Below the pieces are notes generated by a model, which searched no databases, had not been told where the DNA came from, and saw nothing but the letters and a program-made list of their open reading frames with translations. The position numbers and the translations under genes were made by a program. Positions 43,721 through 53,234 of a DNA stretch of 64,000 nucleotides are shown piece after piece. The stretch is taken from NCBI RefSeq assembly GCF_007994075.1, contig NZ_VIWU01000001.1:186001-250000 (forward strand), read 5' to 3'. The stretch is from Pseudonocardia hierapolitana. Its GTDB lineage: Bacteria > Actinomycetota > Actinomycetes > Mycobacteriales > Pseudonocardiaceae. The first letter of the stretch is position 1. Every line of letters starts with the position of its first letter.

Positions 43721-43952
43721 GATCACCGGCCGGGCGCACCGGCGGCCGGATACTGCCACCCACGCCCCGAACCGGTGATCACAGGATTGCCCGGCCCGGC
43801 CGCCAACCATCAAGATCACCAACTGGGCGCACCCGCGGCCGGATACGGCCGCCCGAGCACCGAGCCGATGATCACGGGCGCCGCCCAAGGAAGATCACCA
43901 AGTTGGCGCACTGGCGGCCACATGCCGCCGCCCACGCACCCGCCGGATGCTC
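43721..43952. repeat. array of 60-nt dyad repeats, right block (three copies)
   Basis: Copies lie at 43721-43780, 43814-43873 and 43893-43952 with the same block positions and spacers as the left block. The second block pair is GGCGC with GCMCC here, so the right-hand copies form a subgroup. The array begins 22 bases after the AbiEi-like stop and ends 5 bases before the next gene's stop. Confidence 0.9.
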
Positions 43953-43957
43953 ACCCG

Positions 43958-44440
43958 TTACCGGCGCGTCGCGATCCGCACCCAGGTCCCCGCGAGCACC
44001 AGCACGGCGAGGACCGCCAGGACCAGGCCGATGCCCGCCCCTGTTGCGCCCGCGGGCACCGCGACCTGCCGCGACCAGATCGCCCACACCCCGGTCACCA
44101 CCGAGATCCCGCAGCCGACGGCCGCGAGCCACGCCAGGCCGAACCAGCGCAGGGCGAGGGCGAGGGCGGAGCACACGAGGCCGAACGCGAGCGACGTGCC
44201 GGCGAAGAGCGGTGGGAGCAGACCGAGCGGGGCGAGGCCCGCGAGCACCTCCCAACCCTGCACGGAGCCGGTCCACGGCAGCATCAGCGAGCCGATGAGC
44301 ACGAGCATCGCCACCGACACGACGAGCGCCGACGGGCCGGGGTCGATGCGGTGTTCGGCACGCCGTTCCGCGCGGCGCAGCTCGGCGTCGAGGGCGGCGA
44401 GCTCGTCGGGCACCTTGCGTTCGTCTCCGTCGTCGGTCAC
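43958..44440 (-). CDS. small membrane protein (Rv2732c-like)
   Basis: A 160-residue protein with a charged N-terminus (residues 1-35) and four hydrophobic helices ([79 protein letters not shown]). Function is unknown. The GTG start overlaps the miaB stop (GTGA), as expected for the conserved miaB to Rv2732c pair. Confidence 0.8.
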   Translation of the reverse strand: MTDDGDERKVPDELAALDAELRRAERRAEHRIDPGPSALVVSVAMLVLIGSLMLPWTGSVQGWEVLAGLAPLGLLPPLFAGTSLAFGLVCSALALALRWFGLAWLAAVGCGISVVTGVWAIWSRQVAVPAGATGAGIGLVLAVLAVLVLAGTWVRIATRR

Positions 44441-45909
44441 GCGTTCACCCCGCAGGCGGGCGCGGCCGCCGCGGGCTGGGCAGGGGGCGCACCGAAGCCC
44501 GGCAGGCCCAGACCGGTGGCGGTGCCGCCGGGACGGGTGCCGGACTCGTGGACGTCGCCCGCCCGCGTGCGCCGGTGGGACAGGACCGGGCCGTCGGCCA
44601 CCAGGTGGTGCGGCGCGCCGTAGCCGATCGCCACCTCCACGACGTCGCCGGGCCGGATGGGCAGGTCACCGGGGGCGAAGTGCACGAGCCGCCCGTCGCG
44701 GGCGCGGCCGCTCATCCGGCGGGTGGCGCCGTCCTTGCGCCCCTCGCCGGTGGAGACCAGCACCTCGACGACCCGGCCCTCCAGGGCCCGGTTCTGCTGC
44801 CAGGAGATCTCCTCCTGCAACGCGACGAGCCGCTCGTAGCGCTCCTGGACGACGGCCTTGGGCAGCTGGTCGGGCAGTGACGCCGCCGGGGTGCCGGGCC
44901 GAGGCGAGTACTGGAACGTGAACGCCTGCGCGAACCGGGCCGTCTCGACCACGTCGAGGGTGGCCTGGAAGTCCTCCTCGGTCTCGCCGGGGAAGCCGAC
45001 GATGATGTCGGTGGAGATCGCCGCGTCCGGCAGGGACGCGCGCACCTCGTCGAGGATCGCCAGGTACCGGGACGAGCGGTAGGAGCGGCGCATCCGGCGC
45101 AGCACGTCGTCGGAGCCGGACTGCAGCGGCATGTGCAGCTGCGGGCAGACGTTGGGCGTCTCGGCCATCGCAGCGATCACGTCGGAGGTGAAGTCCCGGG
45201 GGTGCGGCGAGGTGAACCGCACGCGCTCGAGGCCCTCGACGTCGCCGCAGGCGCGCAGCAGCTTGGCGAACGCGCCGCGGTCGCCGAACTCGACGCCATA
45301 GGAGTTGACGTTCTGCCCGAGCAGCGTCACTTCGAGGACGCCGTCGGCGGCGAGCGCCTGCACCTCGGCGAGCACGTCGCCGGGCCTGCGGTCCTTCTCC
45401 TTGCCGCGCAGCGACGGGACGATGCAGAACGTGCAGGTGTTGTTGCAGCCCACCGAGATCGACACCCAGCCGGCGTAGGCGGACTCCCGGCGCGCGGGCA
45501 GCGTGGAGGGGAAGACCTCGAGGGACTCGGCGATCTCCACCTGGGCGGCCTGGTTGTGCCGGGCCCGCTCCAGCAGCACGGGAAGCGCGTGCACGTTGTG
45601 GGTGCCGAACACGACGTCCACCCACGGCGCCTTCCGGACGATCGTGTCGCGGTCCTTCTGCGCGAGGCAGCCTCCCACGGCGATCTGCATCCCGGGGCGC
45701 GACGCCTTGACCGGCCGCAGGTGGCCGAGGTTGCCGTAGAGCCGGTTGTCGGCGTTCTCCCGCACCGCACAGGTGTTGAACACGACGACGTCCGCGTCGT
45801 CGGATCCGGACCGCTCGTAGCCCGCGGCCTCGAGCAGGCCGGCCATCCGCTCGGAGTCGTGCACGTTCATCTGACACCCGTAGGTGCGGATGGTGTAGCT
45901 GCGGGTCAC
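44437..45909 (-). CDS. miaB: tRNA-2-methylthio-N6-dimethylallyladenosine synthase
   Basis: A 490-residue radical-SAM methylthiotransferase that adds the 2-methylthio group to A37 after MiaA. The auxiliary cluster Cys are in [21 protein letters not shown] and GGCLAQ; the radical-SAM cluster is [13 protein letters not shown] domain follows ([15 protein letters not shown]). GTG 45909 gives the family start ([15 protein letters not shown]). The last 45 residues are a Pro/Gly/Ala-rich extension. Confidence 0.95.
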   Translation of the reverse strand: MTRSYTIRTYGCQMNVHDSERMAGLLEAAGYERSGSDDADVVVFNTCAVRENADNRLYGNLGHLRPVKASRPGMQIAVGGCLAQKDRDTIVRKAPWVDVVFGTHNVHALPVLLERARHNQAAQVEIAESLEVFPSTLPARRESAYAGWVSISVGCNNTCTFCIVPSLRGKEKDRRPGDVLAEVQALAADGVLEVTLLGQNVNSYGVEFGDRGAFAKLLRACGDVEGLERVRFTSPHPRDFTSDVIAAMAETPNVCPQLHMPLQSGSDDVLRRMRRSYRSSRYLAILDEVRASLPDAAISTDIIVGFPGETEEDFQATLDVVETARFAQAFTFQYSPRPGTPAASLPDQLPKAVVQERYERLVALQEEISWQQNRALEGRVVEVLVSTGEGRKDGATRRMSGRARDGRLVHFAPGDLPIRPGDVVEVAIGYGAPHHLVADGPVLSHRRTRAGDVHESGTRPGGTATGLGLPGFGAPPAQPAAAAPACGVNA

Positions 45910-45974
45910 AGCCAATGAGGGTAGGCCGTTGCCGCCCGTTCGACCGCACCGGCCGGGCACGGCAGGATGCCCGC

Positions 45975-46937
45975 ATGGTGGATCGCCGCACGGTCCTGCG
46001 CGGCCTGCTGTCCGGCGCCGCCGCGCTCGGCCTGCTCGGGGTGCCGGGCTGTGCCTCGCGGTTCGCGGGCGTCCGGCTCACGCTCGCGACCGGCGGCACC
46101 CAGGGCGTCTACTACAACCTGGGCAACGCGCTCGCCGACGCCTGGCAGGCGCAGCTCGATCTCGACGCCCGCCCGGCCGTGCTGTCCACGGCGGGGTCGG
46201 TGGACAACCTGGAGAGGCTCGCCTCCCGCACGGCCGACGTCGTGTTCAGCCAGGTCGACACGGCGGCCGACCAGCTCGCTCGCACCGCCGAGAACGACCC
46301 GCGGTCACCACGCACCCTCGCCCGCATCTACGACGACGTGGTGCACGTCGTGGTACCCGCGTCGGCACCGGCGACGAGCCTCGCCGACCTGCGCGGCGCG
46401 CGGGTCTCCGTCGGCGCGCCCGACTCCGGCGTGCGGGTGATCGCCGAACGGTTGCTGACCGCGGCCGGGCTCTCCCCCGCAACCGACTTCCAGGCCCTGC
46501 AGCTGGGGATCAACGAGTCGGTCGAGGCCATGGCGAGCGGTGCGATCGACGCGTTCTTCTGGGTCGGTGGCCTGCCCACGCGGGGGGTGACCACACTGTC
46601 GGAGGCGCTGCCGATCCGGCTGCTGAACCTGGAGGACCTGATCACGCCGGTGCGTGCCACGTACCCCGTGTACGCCGCGGGAACGGTGCCCGCCCAGACC
46701 TACGGCATCCCCGACCCGATCTCCACCCTGCTCGTGCGCAACTTCCTGGTCGTCAGGACGGAGATGCCTGACGACGTGGCGAACGCCCTGGTCGAAAGCC
46801 TGTTCGCCGCCCAGGAGCAGCTGGCGGCGGTGAGCCCGGCGGCACTCACGATCGACCTGCGGGCCGCGATCGGGACGCAGCCGGTGCCACTGCACCCGGG
46901 GGCGGAACGCTTCTTCCGCGGCGAGAAGGACCCCTGA
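45975..46937 (+). CDS. TAXI-family solute-binding protein, orphan
   Basis: A 320-residue exported protein. Its N-terminus [20 protein letters not shown] leads to GVPGCAS, a lipobox-like Cys after a twin-Arg-like start. The mature part is TAXI-type ([40 protein letters not shown]). TAXI receptors normally feed TRAP transporters, but no DctQ/DctM permease genes are nearby. It is divergent from miaB and convergent with a TetR gene. Confidence 0.85.
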   Translation: MVDRRTVLRGLLSGAAALGLLGVPGCASRFAGVRLTLATGGTQGVYYNLGNALADAWQAQLDLDARPAVLSTAGSVDNLERLASRTADVVFSQVDTAADQLARTAENDPRSPRTLARIYDDVVHVVVPASAPATSLADLRGARVSVGAPDSGVRVIAERLLTAAGLSPATDFQALQLGINESVEAMASGAIDAFFWVGGLPTRGVTTLSEALPIRLLNLEDLITPVRATYPVYAAGTVPAQTYGIPDPISTLLVRNFLVVRTEMPDDVANALVESLFAAQEQLAAVSPAALTIDLRAAIGTQPVPLHPGAERFFRGEKDP

Positions 46938-47636
46938 TCAGACCTCCGCGCGCAGGGCCGCCAGCTGGGCGACCGTGCGGTTGATCATGCCGCGGAACAG
47001 GTCCTCGCCGAAATCGTTCATCGGGGACAGGTGGCCGACCAGCTCGAGCATCACGAGCCCGTGCATCTGGGCGCGCAGCTCGTAGAACAGGGCCAGCGCA
47101 CCGAGCGGCAGCGTCAGCTTGTCCGTGTCGGCCTCGGCGAGTCGCTCGGCACCCGGCTGTACCGGGATCTTCTCCAGCTGCGCCGTGGTCCACCCGTCGA
47201 AGACGACCTCGCGGAACGGCTCGGCCAGGCTCACCGCCGCACCGATCACCTCCGCGCGCGATGGCGGCTCGTACCCGGGCACCGGGGTGCCGTAGAGCAG
47301 CAGGAACGCCGGGCGGTTCGCCAGCGCCCACCGCCGGTAGGCGTTGGTGGCCGCGAACAGCCGTTCGCCCTGCGGGCGCCCGCGGGTGGCGTCCGTGGCG
47401 TCCGCGACCGCGGCGGCCAGCGCCCGGTGGCCGTCGATCACCAGCGCGGTCAGCAGCTCGTCGCGACTGTCGAAGTAGTGATAGAGCGACTGCACCGTCA
47501 TCCCGACGGCCCGCGCGACGCCCCGCAGCGAGAGGCCGCCCGGCCCGCCCTCGGCCAGCTGCTCGAGGGCGGCGGCCTTGATCTCCTGCACGGTCTCGGC
47601 CCGCCGCCGCTCCCGTACCGATCCTTCAACTGACAC
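46938..47636 (-). CDS. TetR-family regulator
   Basis: A 232-residue repressor: an N-terminal helix-turn-helix (LSLRGVARAVGMTVQSLYHY, FDSRDELLTALV) and a TetR_C_13/WHG-type ligand domain (AYRRWALANRPAFLLLYGTP). It is divergent from a pair of membrane-protein genes and an inverted repeat lies between them, so it probably controls that pair and itself. The start is GTG 47636. Confidence 0.88.
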   Translation of the reverse strand: MSVEGSVRERRRAETVQEIKAAALEQLAEGGPGGLSLRGVARAVGMTVQSLYHYFDSRDELLTALVIDGHRALAAAVADATDATRGRPQGERLFAATNAYRRWALANRPAFLLLYGTPVPGYEPPSRAEVIGAAVSLAEPFREVVFDGWTTAQLEKIPVQPGAERLAEADTDKLTLPLGALALFYELRAQMHGLVMLELVGHLSPMNDFGEDLFRGMINRTVAQLAALRAEV

Positions 47637-47650
47637 CGACAGTTCTCCTT

Positions 47651-47705
47651 GACACTGTTAGGCAGCATCCCGATACTGGCACTGCTCGCACAGACTAACA
47701 GCGTC
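47651..47705. promoter_or_regulatory. candidate TetR operators
   Basis: GACACTGTTAG (47651-47661) and CTAACAGCGTC (47695-47705) are inverted repeats with one mismatch, about four helical turns apart, filling the divergent promoter region. Confidence 0.5.
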
Positions 47706-47719
47706 AGGCAGGAGCGGAG

Positions 47720-48604
47720 ATGCGCACAGTTCTCGCGGATGCCCGGCGGGGGCATCCCGGCCTCTACGGGCTGACGCTCGCGATGGCGGCCCTCGCGCTC
47801 GTGACGGCGGTTCTCGCCGTGGTCGACCAGCGCGAGCTGCTCGGAGCGCCGCTCTGGTTCAAGCCCCTGAAGTTCTCGCTCTCGATCATGCTGTACGGGG
47901 CCGCCCTGGCGTGGATGCTCTCCCGGCTGCCCGGGCGGGGCATGTGGCGGGCGGGCTGGCTCATCACCGTCGGAGCCGTGCTCGAGATGGTGGTCATCGT
48001 CGGGCAGGCGGCGCGCGGTGTGCGCAGCCACTTCAACGACGACAGCGCGTTCGACGTGGCGCTCTACTCGATCATGGGCGCGACGATCGTCGTCGTCTGG
48101 CTGGCGACGGTGGCGATCGCGCTGCGGTTCCTGCGCGAACGCTCGGCCGACCGCGTGACGAGCTCGGCGGTGCGGCTCGGGCTCCTCGTCGGGCTGGCCG
48201 GCATGGCCGTCGGGTTCCTCCTCTCCGCGAACGGCGGACACGCCGTCGGTGTGCCGGACGGCGGACCAGGCCTGCCCTTCGTCGGCTGGAGCACCACCGG
48301 CGGTGACCTGCGGATCGGCCACTTCATCGGCATGCACGCCCTGCAGCTGCTGCCGCTGCTCGCCGCCGGTCTCGCCGCGCTGGATCCGGCCCGGCTCGAC
48401 GAGACCGCCCGTGTCCGCGTCGTCCAGATCGTCGCGGCCGGCTACGCCGGGCTCGTCGTGCTGGTGACGTGGCAGGCGCTGCGCGGGCAGCCGCTGCTCG
48501 CGCCCGACGCGGTCACGCTCGCCGCCCTCGGCGCCCTGTTGCTCGCCACCGGCGGGGCGCTCGCGGGCGTGCTGCGCCGCTCACCCGTCCTCACCACCGT
48601 CTGA
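47720..48604 (+). CDS. multi-pass membrane protein, unknown function
   Basis: A 294-residue protein with about eight hydrophobic helices. Polar residues inside them include PLWFKPLKFSLSIMLYGAAL and GHFIGMHALQLLPLLAAGLA, where the His and the FKP motif recall integral membrane redox or sensing proteins. I do not recognise a defined family. It is followed after eight bases by the ABA4-like gene and lies under the divergent TetR regulator. Confidence 0.7.
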   Translation: MRTVLADARRGHPGLYGLTLAMAALALVTAVLAVVDQRELLGAPLWFKPLKFSLSIMLYGAALAWMLSRLPGRGMWRAGWLITVGAVLEMVVIVGQAARGVRSHFNDDSAFDVALYSIMGATIVVVWLATVAIALRFLRERSADRVTSSAVRLGLLVGLAGMAVGFLLSANGGHAVGVPDGGPGLPFVGWSTTGGDLRIGHFIGMHALQLLPLLAAGLAALDPARLDETARVRVVQIVAAGYAGLVVLVTWQALRGQPLLAPDAVTLAALGALLLATGGALAGVLRRSPVLTTV

Positions 48605-48611
48605 GGTAGCC

Positions 48612-49073
48612 GTGGATCCCCAGCTGCTGTTCACACTCACGTTCCCGCTCGCGGCGCCGTTCTGGGCGCTGATGATCCTCGCGCCCGGCTGGTCGGTCAC
48701 GCGTCGGATCATCGGCTCGCCGCTGATCGTCGTGCCGCCGGTGCTCGTCTACGCCGCGCTGGTGCTCCCGCAGTTCACCACGGTGTTCGCGGCGGTGGCG
48801 TCGCCCGAACTCCCCGGCGTCGCGGCGCTGCTCGCGACGCCCGTGGGCGCCGCGGCGGGCTGGGCCCACTTCATCGCGTTCGACCTGTTCGTGGGCCGAT
48901 TCATCTACCTCGACAGCCGGGAGCGCGGCATCCACGCGCTGATCGCGGCCCCGGTGCTGGTGCTGACGATCCTGCTGGGGCCGCTCGGGCTGCTCGCGCA
49001 CCTGTTGCTGCGTGCCGTGCTCCCTCGCACGCGGTTGCACCGAGATGGCCTCACTGCGGCCCCGTTGCCGTAA
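48612..49073 (+). CDS. ABA4-like (DUF4281) membrane protein
   Basis: A 153-residue protein with four helices. The conserved ABA4 features are present: an N-terminal PFWALMILAPGW, then GWAHFIAFDLFVGRFIYLDS and a C-terminal GPLGLLAHLLLRAV. ABA4 is needed for neoxanthin synthesis in plants; bacterial relatives have no assigned role. The start is GTG 48612. The 3' end overlaps the histidine kinase gene on the opposite strand by 23 bp. Confidence 0.75.
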   Translation: MDPQLLFTLTFPLAAPFWALMILAPGWSVTRRIIGSPLIVVPPVLVYAALVLPQFTTVFAAVASPELPGVAALLATPVGAAAGWAHFIAFDLFVGRFIYLDSRERGIHALIAAPVLVLTILLGPLGLLAHLLLRAVLPRTRLHRDGLTAAPLP

Positions 49074-50493
49074 GGCCACCTTGCTGCAACTCGGCGTCCT
49101 CGCCATCGCTTTCCTCGGGAGGCTGCGGGAACCTCGCCACCACCCGTAGCCCACCACCGGAGGGCAGCTCGAGCGCCAGCTCGCCGCCTGCAACCTCCAG
49201 TGTGCGGGCGGCGATCGCCAGTCCGAGGCCCGAACCCTCCGTGTTGCTCTGGCCCGGGCTGCGCCAGAACCGGCCGGTCGCGCGCTCGAGCTCCTCCGGG
49301 GCCATGCCGGGACCGGTGTCGCGCACGGCGATCTCCACCCGGCCGTCGACGGAGGCGGTGCGCACCGAGATCGCGCTGCCCGCCGGTGCGAACTTCACCG
49401 CGTTGTCCAGCACGGCGTCGAGGACGGTCTCGATCGCGCCGTCCGGCGCCAGCACCCGCAGGCCGGTCACCCCGCCGCGGACCAGGTCCAGGTCCATGTG
49501 CTCGGCGAGCGGACGCCACGCGTCGACGCGGTCCTCCACCCCGGCGTCGACGTCGGCCACGACGTTCGGCGCGGTGCGCTCGGCCCTCGCGAGCGTCAGC
49601 AGCCCGTCGAGCAGCGTGGACAGCCGCTCGGCCTCCTCGAGCGCGGCGGCGTGGTCCTCGGCCGCGACGGCGTCGACGTGCCCGTCGAGGTTGGACAGCC
49701 GCAGGCGCAGCGCCGTGAGCGGGTTGCGCAGCTGGTGGCTCGCGTCGGCGACGAACGCGCGCTGCGCGGCGTACGCCTGTGCCACGGTCCCGGCCATGCG
49801 GTCGAAGGAGACCGACAGCCGGCGCAGCTCCGGCGGCCCGGTCCCGTCGGCCACCGGTTCCGGGTCGGCCCCGGCCAGCACGGCGGAGGCCACCCGGCCG
49901 GTGCCCTCGTCGAGGCGCCGGACCGGACGCAGGATCCAGCGGACGATCGGCAGCGCCACGACCACCCCCATCGCCAGCGCGGCCAGACCCGCGGCCACGA
50001 CCAGCGACCACACCCGCAGCTCTTCCGCGCGCAGGGCGTCGGTCGGCGAGATGGTGACGGCCACGCCCCGCACCTCGGTGTCGACCAGCACGGGCTCGGC
50101 GAGCACCAGCGGGCGCTCGTCCCACGGCAGGATCAGCGGGTAGACCTCGGAGCGGCGGTTGGCGAGCGCGAGCTCCACCCGCTCCCGCGCGTCCCCGTCG
50201 AGTATCGGCGGCGGCTGCCGGGATGTCGCCACCAGCCTGCCGTCCTCGTCCAGCACGAGAACGGCCACCCCGTAGACCTCGTCGTAGCGTTCGAGCTCGG
50301 TGCCCAGCCCCGTGGTGTCGGCCTGCGTGATGGGCCGCTCCGCGACCGAGGCGTAGAAGATCGTGTCGGTCAGGCGGTCGGTGAACATCGCGAGCTGCCG
50401 GGCCTGGGCGTAGGACAGCGCGAGCGGCACGCCGAGCCCGGCGGCGAGCAGTCCCACCAGGAACAGCACGATCACCAGCAGGCGGGCGGCCAC
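49051..50493 (-). CDS. sensor histidine kinase
   Basis: A 480-residue membrane kinase with TM1 (residues about 5-27), an extracytoplasmic sensor of about 130 residues, TM2 near 175-195 and a HAMP region. The H-box is DASHQLRNPLTALRLRL, the N-box DAVLDNAVKFA, the G1 box DTGPGM and the G2 box GSGLGLAIA. It pairs with the OmpR-type regulator upstream. Its GTG start follows a 164-nt foldback hairpin by one base; the putative ribosome binding site GGTGGGG lies inside the hairpin stem. Confidence 0.92.
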   Translation of the reverse strand: MAARLLVIVLFLVGLLAAGLGVPLALSYAQARQLAMFTDRLTDTIFYASVAERPITQADTTGLGTELERYDEVYGVAVLVLDEDGRLVATSRQPPPILDGDARERVELALANRRSEVYPLILPWDERPLVLAEPVLVDTEVRGVAVTISPTDALRAEELRVWSLVVAAGLAALAMGVVVALPIVRWILRPVRRLDEGTGRVASAVLAGADPEPVADGTGPPELRRLSVSFDRMAGTVAQAYAAQRAFVADASHQLRNPLTALRLRLSNLDGHVDAVAAEDHAAALEEAERLSTLLDGLLTLARAERTAPNVVADVDAGVEDRVDAWRPLAEHMDLDLVRGGVTGLRVLAPDGAIETVLDAVLDNAVKFAPAGSAISVRTASVDGRVEIAVRDTGPGMAPEELERATGRFWRSPGQSNTEGSGLGLAIAARTLEVAGGELALELPSGGGLRVVARFPQPPEESDGEDAELQQGGLTATGPQ

Positions 50494-50494
50494 T

Positions 50495-50658
50495 AGTGCG
50501 CCCCACCGGGGGTCCGGTGCGTATATCGGCGGATCCAGGTTTCCGCTGGGTGTGCCGGCGGGCCGGCCTCGTATTGGGCATACTCGGTCGGCTCGCCGGT
50601 GCGCCCAGCGGGAAGCTGGGCCGTCGAGATACGTGCGGGACCTCCGGTGGGGCGCACT
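50495..50658. repeat. 164-nt foldback element between response regulator and kinase genes
   Basis: The outermost 21 bases (50495-50515 and 50638-50658, beginning AGTGCGCCCCACCGG) are inverted repeats with one mismatch. Inside them the two arms stay complementary over almost their whole 80-base length (for example CCGCTGGG with CCCAGCGG), leaving a loop of about 5 bases. It exactly fills the space between two genes of one operon. Confidence 0.85.
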
Positions 50659-50661
50659 TGG

Positions 50662-51345
50662 CTACTCCGCGCCCGAAGCGGCGGGGTTCCCGAGCCGGTA
50701 TCCCACGCCGCGGACGGTCTGCACGTACTCCGGGTTGCCGAGCTTGGTGCGCAGCGTGGCCACGTGCACGTCGAGCGTGCGGTTGGCACCCGCCCACGAC
50801 CGGCCCCACACCTCGGCGACGATGCGGCTGCGCGTGCACACCGCTCCTCCCGCCGTCGCGAGCAGCGCGAGCACCTGGAACTCCTTGCGCGTGAGGTTCA
50901 CGGCCCGGCCGCCGACCGTCACGTCGTGTTTGTGCAGGTCGACGCGCACGGCGCCGATCTCGACGACGTCCTCGGGTCCGGTCGGCGTCGCGAGCCGGCG
51001 CCGCCGGTACACCGCGTGGACGCGGGCCACGAGCTCGCCGATGTCGTAGGGCTTCACGAGGTAGTCGTCGGCCCCGGAGTGCAGGCCGAGGATGCGGTCG
51101 TCCACCTCGCCGCGGGCCGACACGACGATCACCGGCACGTCGCTCCTCTCCCGGATCGCCCGGCACACGTCGACCCCGTCGATGTCCGGGAGGCCGAGGT
51201 CGAGCAGGACGACGTCGACGCCTCCCAGGTGGTCCGGTGCGGCCCGCCCCGTGGCCAGCCGGGTGGTGGTCATCCCGTGCCGGTGCAGGGCCGGACGCAG
51301 CGCGGCCGCGACCCGATCGTCGTCCTCGACCAGCAGGATGTGCAC
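50662..51345 (-). CDS. OmpR-family response regulator
   Basis: A 227-residue protein. The receiver domain has the acidic pocket VEDDD, the phospho-acceptor Asp in [13 protein letters not shown] and Lys in DDYLVKPYD. The C-terminal winged helix has [18 protein letters not shown] and [29 protein letters not shown] 51345 was chosen ([11 protein letters not shown]); an ATG eight codons upstream is possible. It is divergent from the amino-acid transporter operon. Confidence 0.92.
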   Translation of the reverse strand: MHILLVEDDDRVAAALRPALHRHGMTTTRLATGRAAPDHLGGVDVVLLDLGLPDIDGVDVCRAIRERSDVPVIVVSARGEVDDRILGLHSGADDYLVKPYDIGELVARVHAVYRRRRLATPTGPEDVVEIGAVRVDLHKHDVTVGGRAVNLTRKEFQVLALLATAGGAVCTRSRIVAEVWGRSWAGANRTLDVHVATLRTKLGNPEYVQTVRGVGYRLGNPAASGAE

Positions 51346-51384
51346 TACTCCCACCCTCTCCGAGACCAAGAGCGTTATAGGAGC

Positions 51385-51401
51385 GCAACCCTATGGGTTG
51401 C
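51385..51401. promoter_or_regulatory. operator-like palindrome upstream of the ABC operon
   Basis: GCAACCC-TAT-GGGTTGC is a perfect 7-bp inverted repeat with a 3-base centre, 62 bp before the ATPase gene. It could bind the divergent response regulator or another repressor. Confidence 0.45.
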
Positions 51402-51463
51402 TCAAGGTGCTGGACTGGACACATCGCCGCGCCCTAGCGTCCCGCCATGCCCGGAGGCCCTGC

Positions 51464-52207
51464 ATGACCGACACTCCCATGATCCGGATGGCGTCCGTCG
51501 ACAAGCACTTCGGCGAGCTGCACGTCCTGCGTGACATCAACCTGGAGGTCGCAACCGGCCAGGTCGTCGTGGTACTCGGCCCGTCCGGCTCGGGCAAGTC
51601 CACGCTGTGCCGCACGATCAACCGGCTCGAGCCGATCGACAGCGGCACCATCGAGGTCGACGGACAGGCCCTACCCGCCGAGGGCAAGGCCCTCGCCGCG
51701 CTGCGCGCCGACGTCGGAATGGTGTTCCAGAGCTTCAACCTCTTCGCGCACAAGACGATCCTCGAGAACGTCACGCTCGCCCCGCTGAAGGTGCGCAAGT
51801 CCGCCAAGGCCACCGCCGAGAAGGACGGCATGGCACTGCTCGAACGCGTCGGCATCGCCAACCAGCGCGACAAGTACCCGGCCCAGCTCTCCGGCGGGCA
51901 GCAGCAACGCGCCGCGATCGCCCGCGCGCTCGCGATGAAGCCGAAGGTCATGCTGTTCGACGAGCCCACCTCCGCCCTCGACCCCGAGATGGTCCAGGAG
52001 GTCCTCGACGTGATGACCACCCTCGCGAAGGAGGGCATGACGATGCTCGTCGTCACCCACGAGATGGGCTTCGCCCGCCGCGCCGCCAACCGCGTCGTCT
52101 TCATGTCCGACGGCGAGATCGTCGAGGACGCGCCACCCGACACGTTCTTCTCGAACCCGACATCCGACCGCGCCAAGGACTTCCTCGGCAAGATCCTCAC
52201 GCACTGA
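51464..52207 (+). CDS. polar amino-acid ABC transporter ATPase (GluA-like)
   Basis: A 247-residue ATPase with Walker [13 protein letters not shown]-loop [13 protein letters not shown], signature LSGGQQQR, Walker B VMLFDEP and H-loop [10 protein letters not shown]. The sequence [13 protein letters not shown] is typical of the GlnQ/GluA subgroup. It energises uptake together with the following binding protein and two permeases. Confidence 0.93.
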   Translation: MTDTPMIRMASVDKHFGELHVLRDINLEVATGQVVVVLGPSGSGKSTLCRTINRLEPIDSGTIEVDGQALPAEGKALAALRADVGMVFQSFNLFAHKTILENVTLAPLKVRKSAKATAEKDGMALLERVGIANQRDKYPAQLSGGQQQRAAIARALAMKPKVMLFDEPTSALDPEMVQEVLDVMTTLAKEGMTMLVVTHEMGFARRAANRVVFMSDGEIVEDAPPDTFFSNPTSDRAKDFLGKILTH

Positions 52208-52234
52208 TCCCCGAACGACTGGAGACGAGTTCTC

Positions 52235-53137
52235 ATGAAGTTGCGCACCCTCGCGGTGGGCCTCATGGTCGGCGCCCTCGCCCTCACCGCCTGCGGGCGC
52301 GAGGGCAGCCCGACCACCCCTGCGGCACCCGGCGGCGAGACCGCCCCCGAGGTCAGCTACCCGGTCGCCACCGGCGTCTCACTGCCCGACTCGCCGACCT
52401 TCGCCAAGATCCAGCAGCGGGGCCGGATCGTCGCCGGCGTCCGTGACGACCAGCCGGGCCTCGGCTTCCGCGATGCGACCACGGGCGAGTACGCCGGGTT
52501 CGACGTCGAGATCGCTCGCATGATCGCTGCGGGGCTGGGCTACGGCGAGGACCAGATCGACTACGTCGTCGTCCCGTCGGCCGCGCGCGAGGACACCATC
52601 GAGCGCGGCGACATCGACTACATGGTCGGGACGTACACCATCAACGACACCCGCAAGCAGCGCGTGTCGTTCGCCGGCCCGTACTACGTCGCCGGGCAGA
52701 GCGTCCTCGTGGCGGCCGACAACACCACGATCACGGGCAAGGACACCCTGCAGGGCCAGCGGGTGTGCTCGGTCACCGGGTCGACCCCGATCCAGCGGGT
52801 GCGCGACCAGGGCCTGACGGACCAGATCGTCGAGTTCCAGACCTACAGCCAGTGCGTGGACCAGCTGCTGGCGGGTCAGGTCGACGCGGTCACCACGGAC
52901 GACGCGATCCTCGCGGGCTTCGCCTCGCAGCGACCCGACGAGCTCAAGGTCGTCGGCGAGCCGTTCTCCCAGGAGCCCTACGGCATCGGCCTCAACCGCG
53001 ACGACTCGGCGCTGCGCAACAAGATCAACGACATCCTGCAGGCGTCCTACGACGACGGGACGTGGCAGAAGGCCTACGACTCGACGCTCGGGCTGTCCGG
53101 CACGACGGCCTCGCCGCCGGAGCTGCAGCGCTACTGA
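52235..53137 (+). CDS. glutamate-type solute-binding lipoprotein (GluB-like)
   Basis: A 300-residue lipoprotein: signal peptide with lipobox LTAC (Cys about residue 20), then an SBP_bac_3 domain (GRIVAGVRDDQPGLGF; DFDVEIARM-like GFDVEIARMIAAGLGY; YTINDTRKQRVSFAGPYYVA). The layout matches actinobacterial GluB glutamate-binding proteins. A hairpin follows the stop and may lower readthrough into the permease genes. Confidence 0.92.
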   Translation: MKLRTLAVGLMVGALALTACGREGSPTTPAAPGGETAPEVSYPVATGVSLPDSPTFAKIQQRGRIVAGVRDDQPGLGFRDATTGEYAGFDVEIARMIAAGLGYGEDQIDYVVVPSAAREDTIERGDIDYMVGTYTINDTRKQRVSFAGPYYVAGQSVLVAADNTTITGKDTLQGQRVCSVTGSTPIQRVRDQGLTDQIVEFQTYSQCVDQLLAGQVDAVTTDDAILAGFASQRPDELKVVGEPFSQEPYGIGLNRDDSALRNKINDILQASYDDGTWQKAYDSTLGLSGTTASPPELQRY

Positions 53138-53145
53138 TCGGATCG

Positions 53146-53179
53146 CCCGGGGCGGGCAGCGGTGACCGCCCGCCCCGGG
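53146..53179 (+). terminator. hairpin between binding-protein and permease genes
   Basis: CCCGGGGCGGGC pairs with GCCCGCCCCGGG across a loop of about 10 bases. Lying inside the operon, it is more likely a partial terminator or 3'-end stabiliser that keeps the binding protein in excess than a full stop. Confidence 0.6.
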
Positions 53180-53234
53180 TCTCCACCGTGGGCGTGATCG
53201 ACGCCGTATCCCGCCCGTCCAGGAACGGAGACCC

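Noticed and set aside
42316..43952. CRISPR array
   Set aside because: The repeats are internally dyad-symmetric with variable positions inside them, spacings between units are uneven, copies sit on both sides of a gene, and no cas gene is present.
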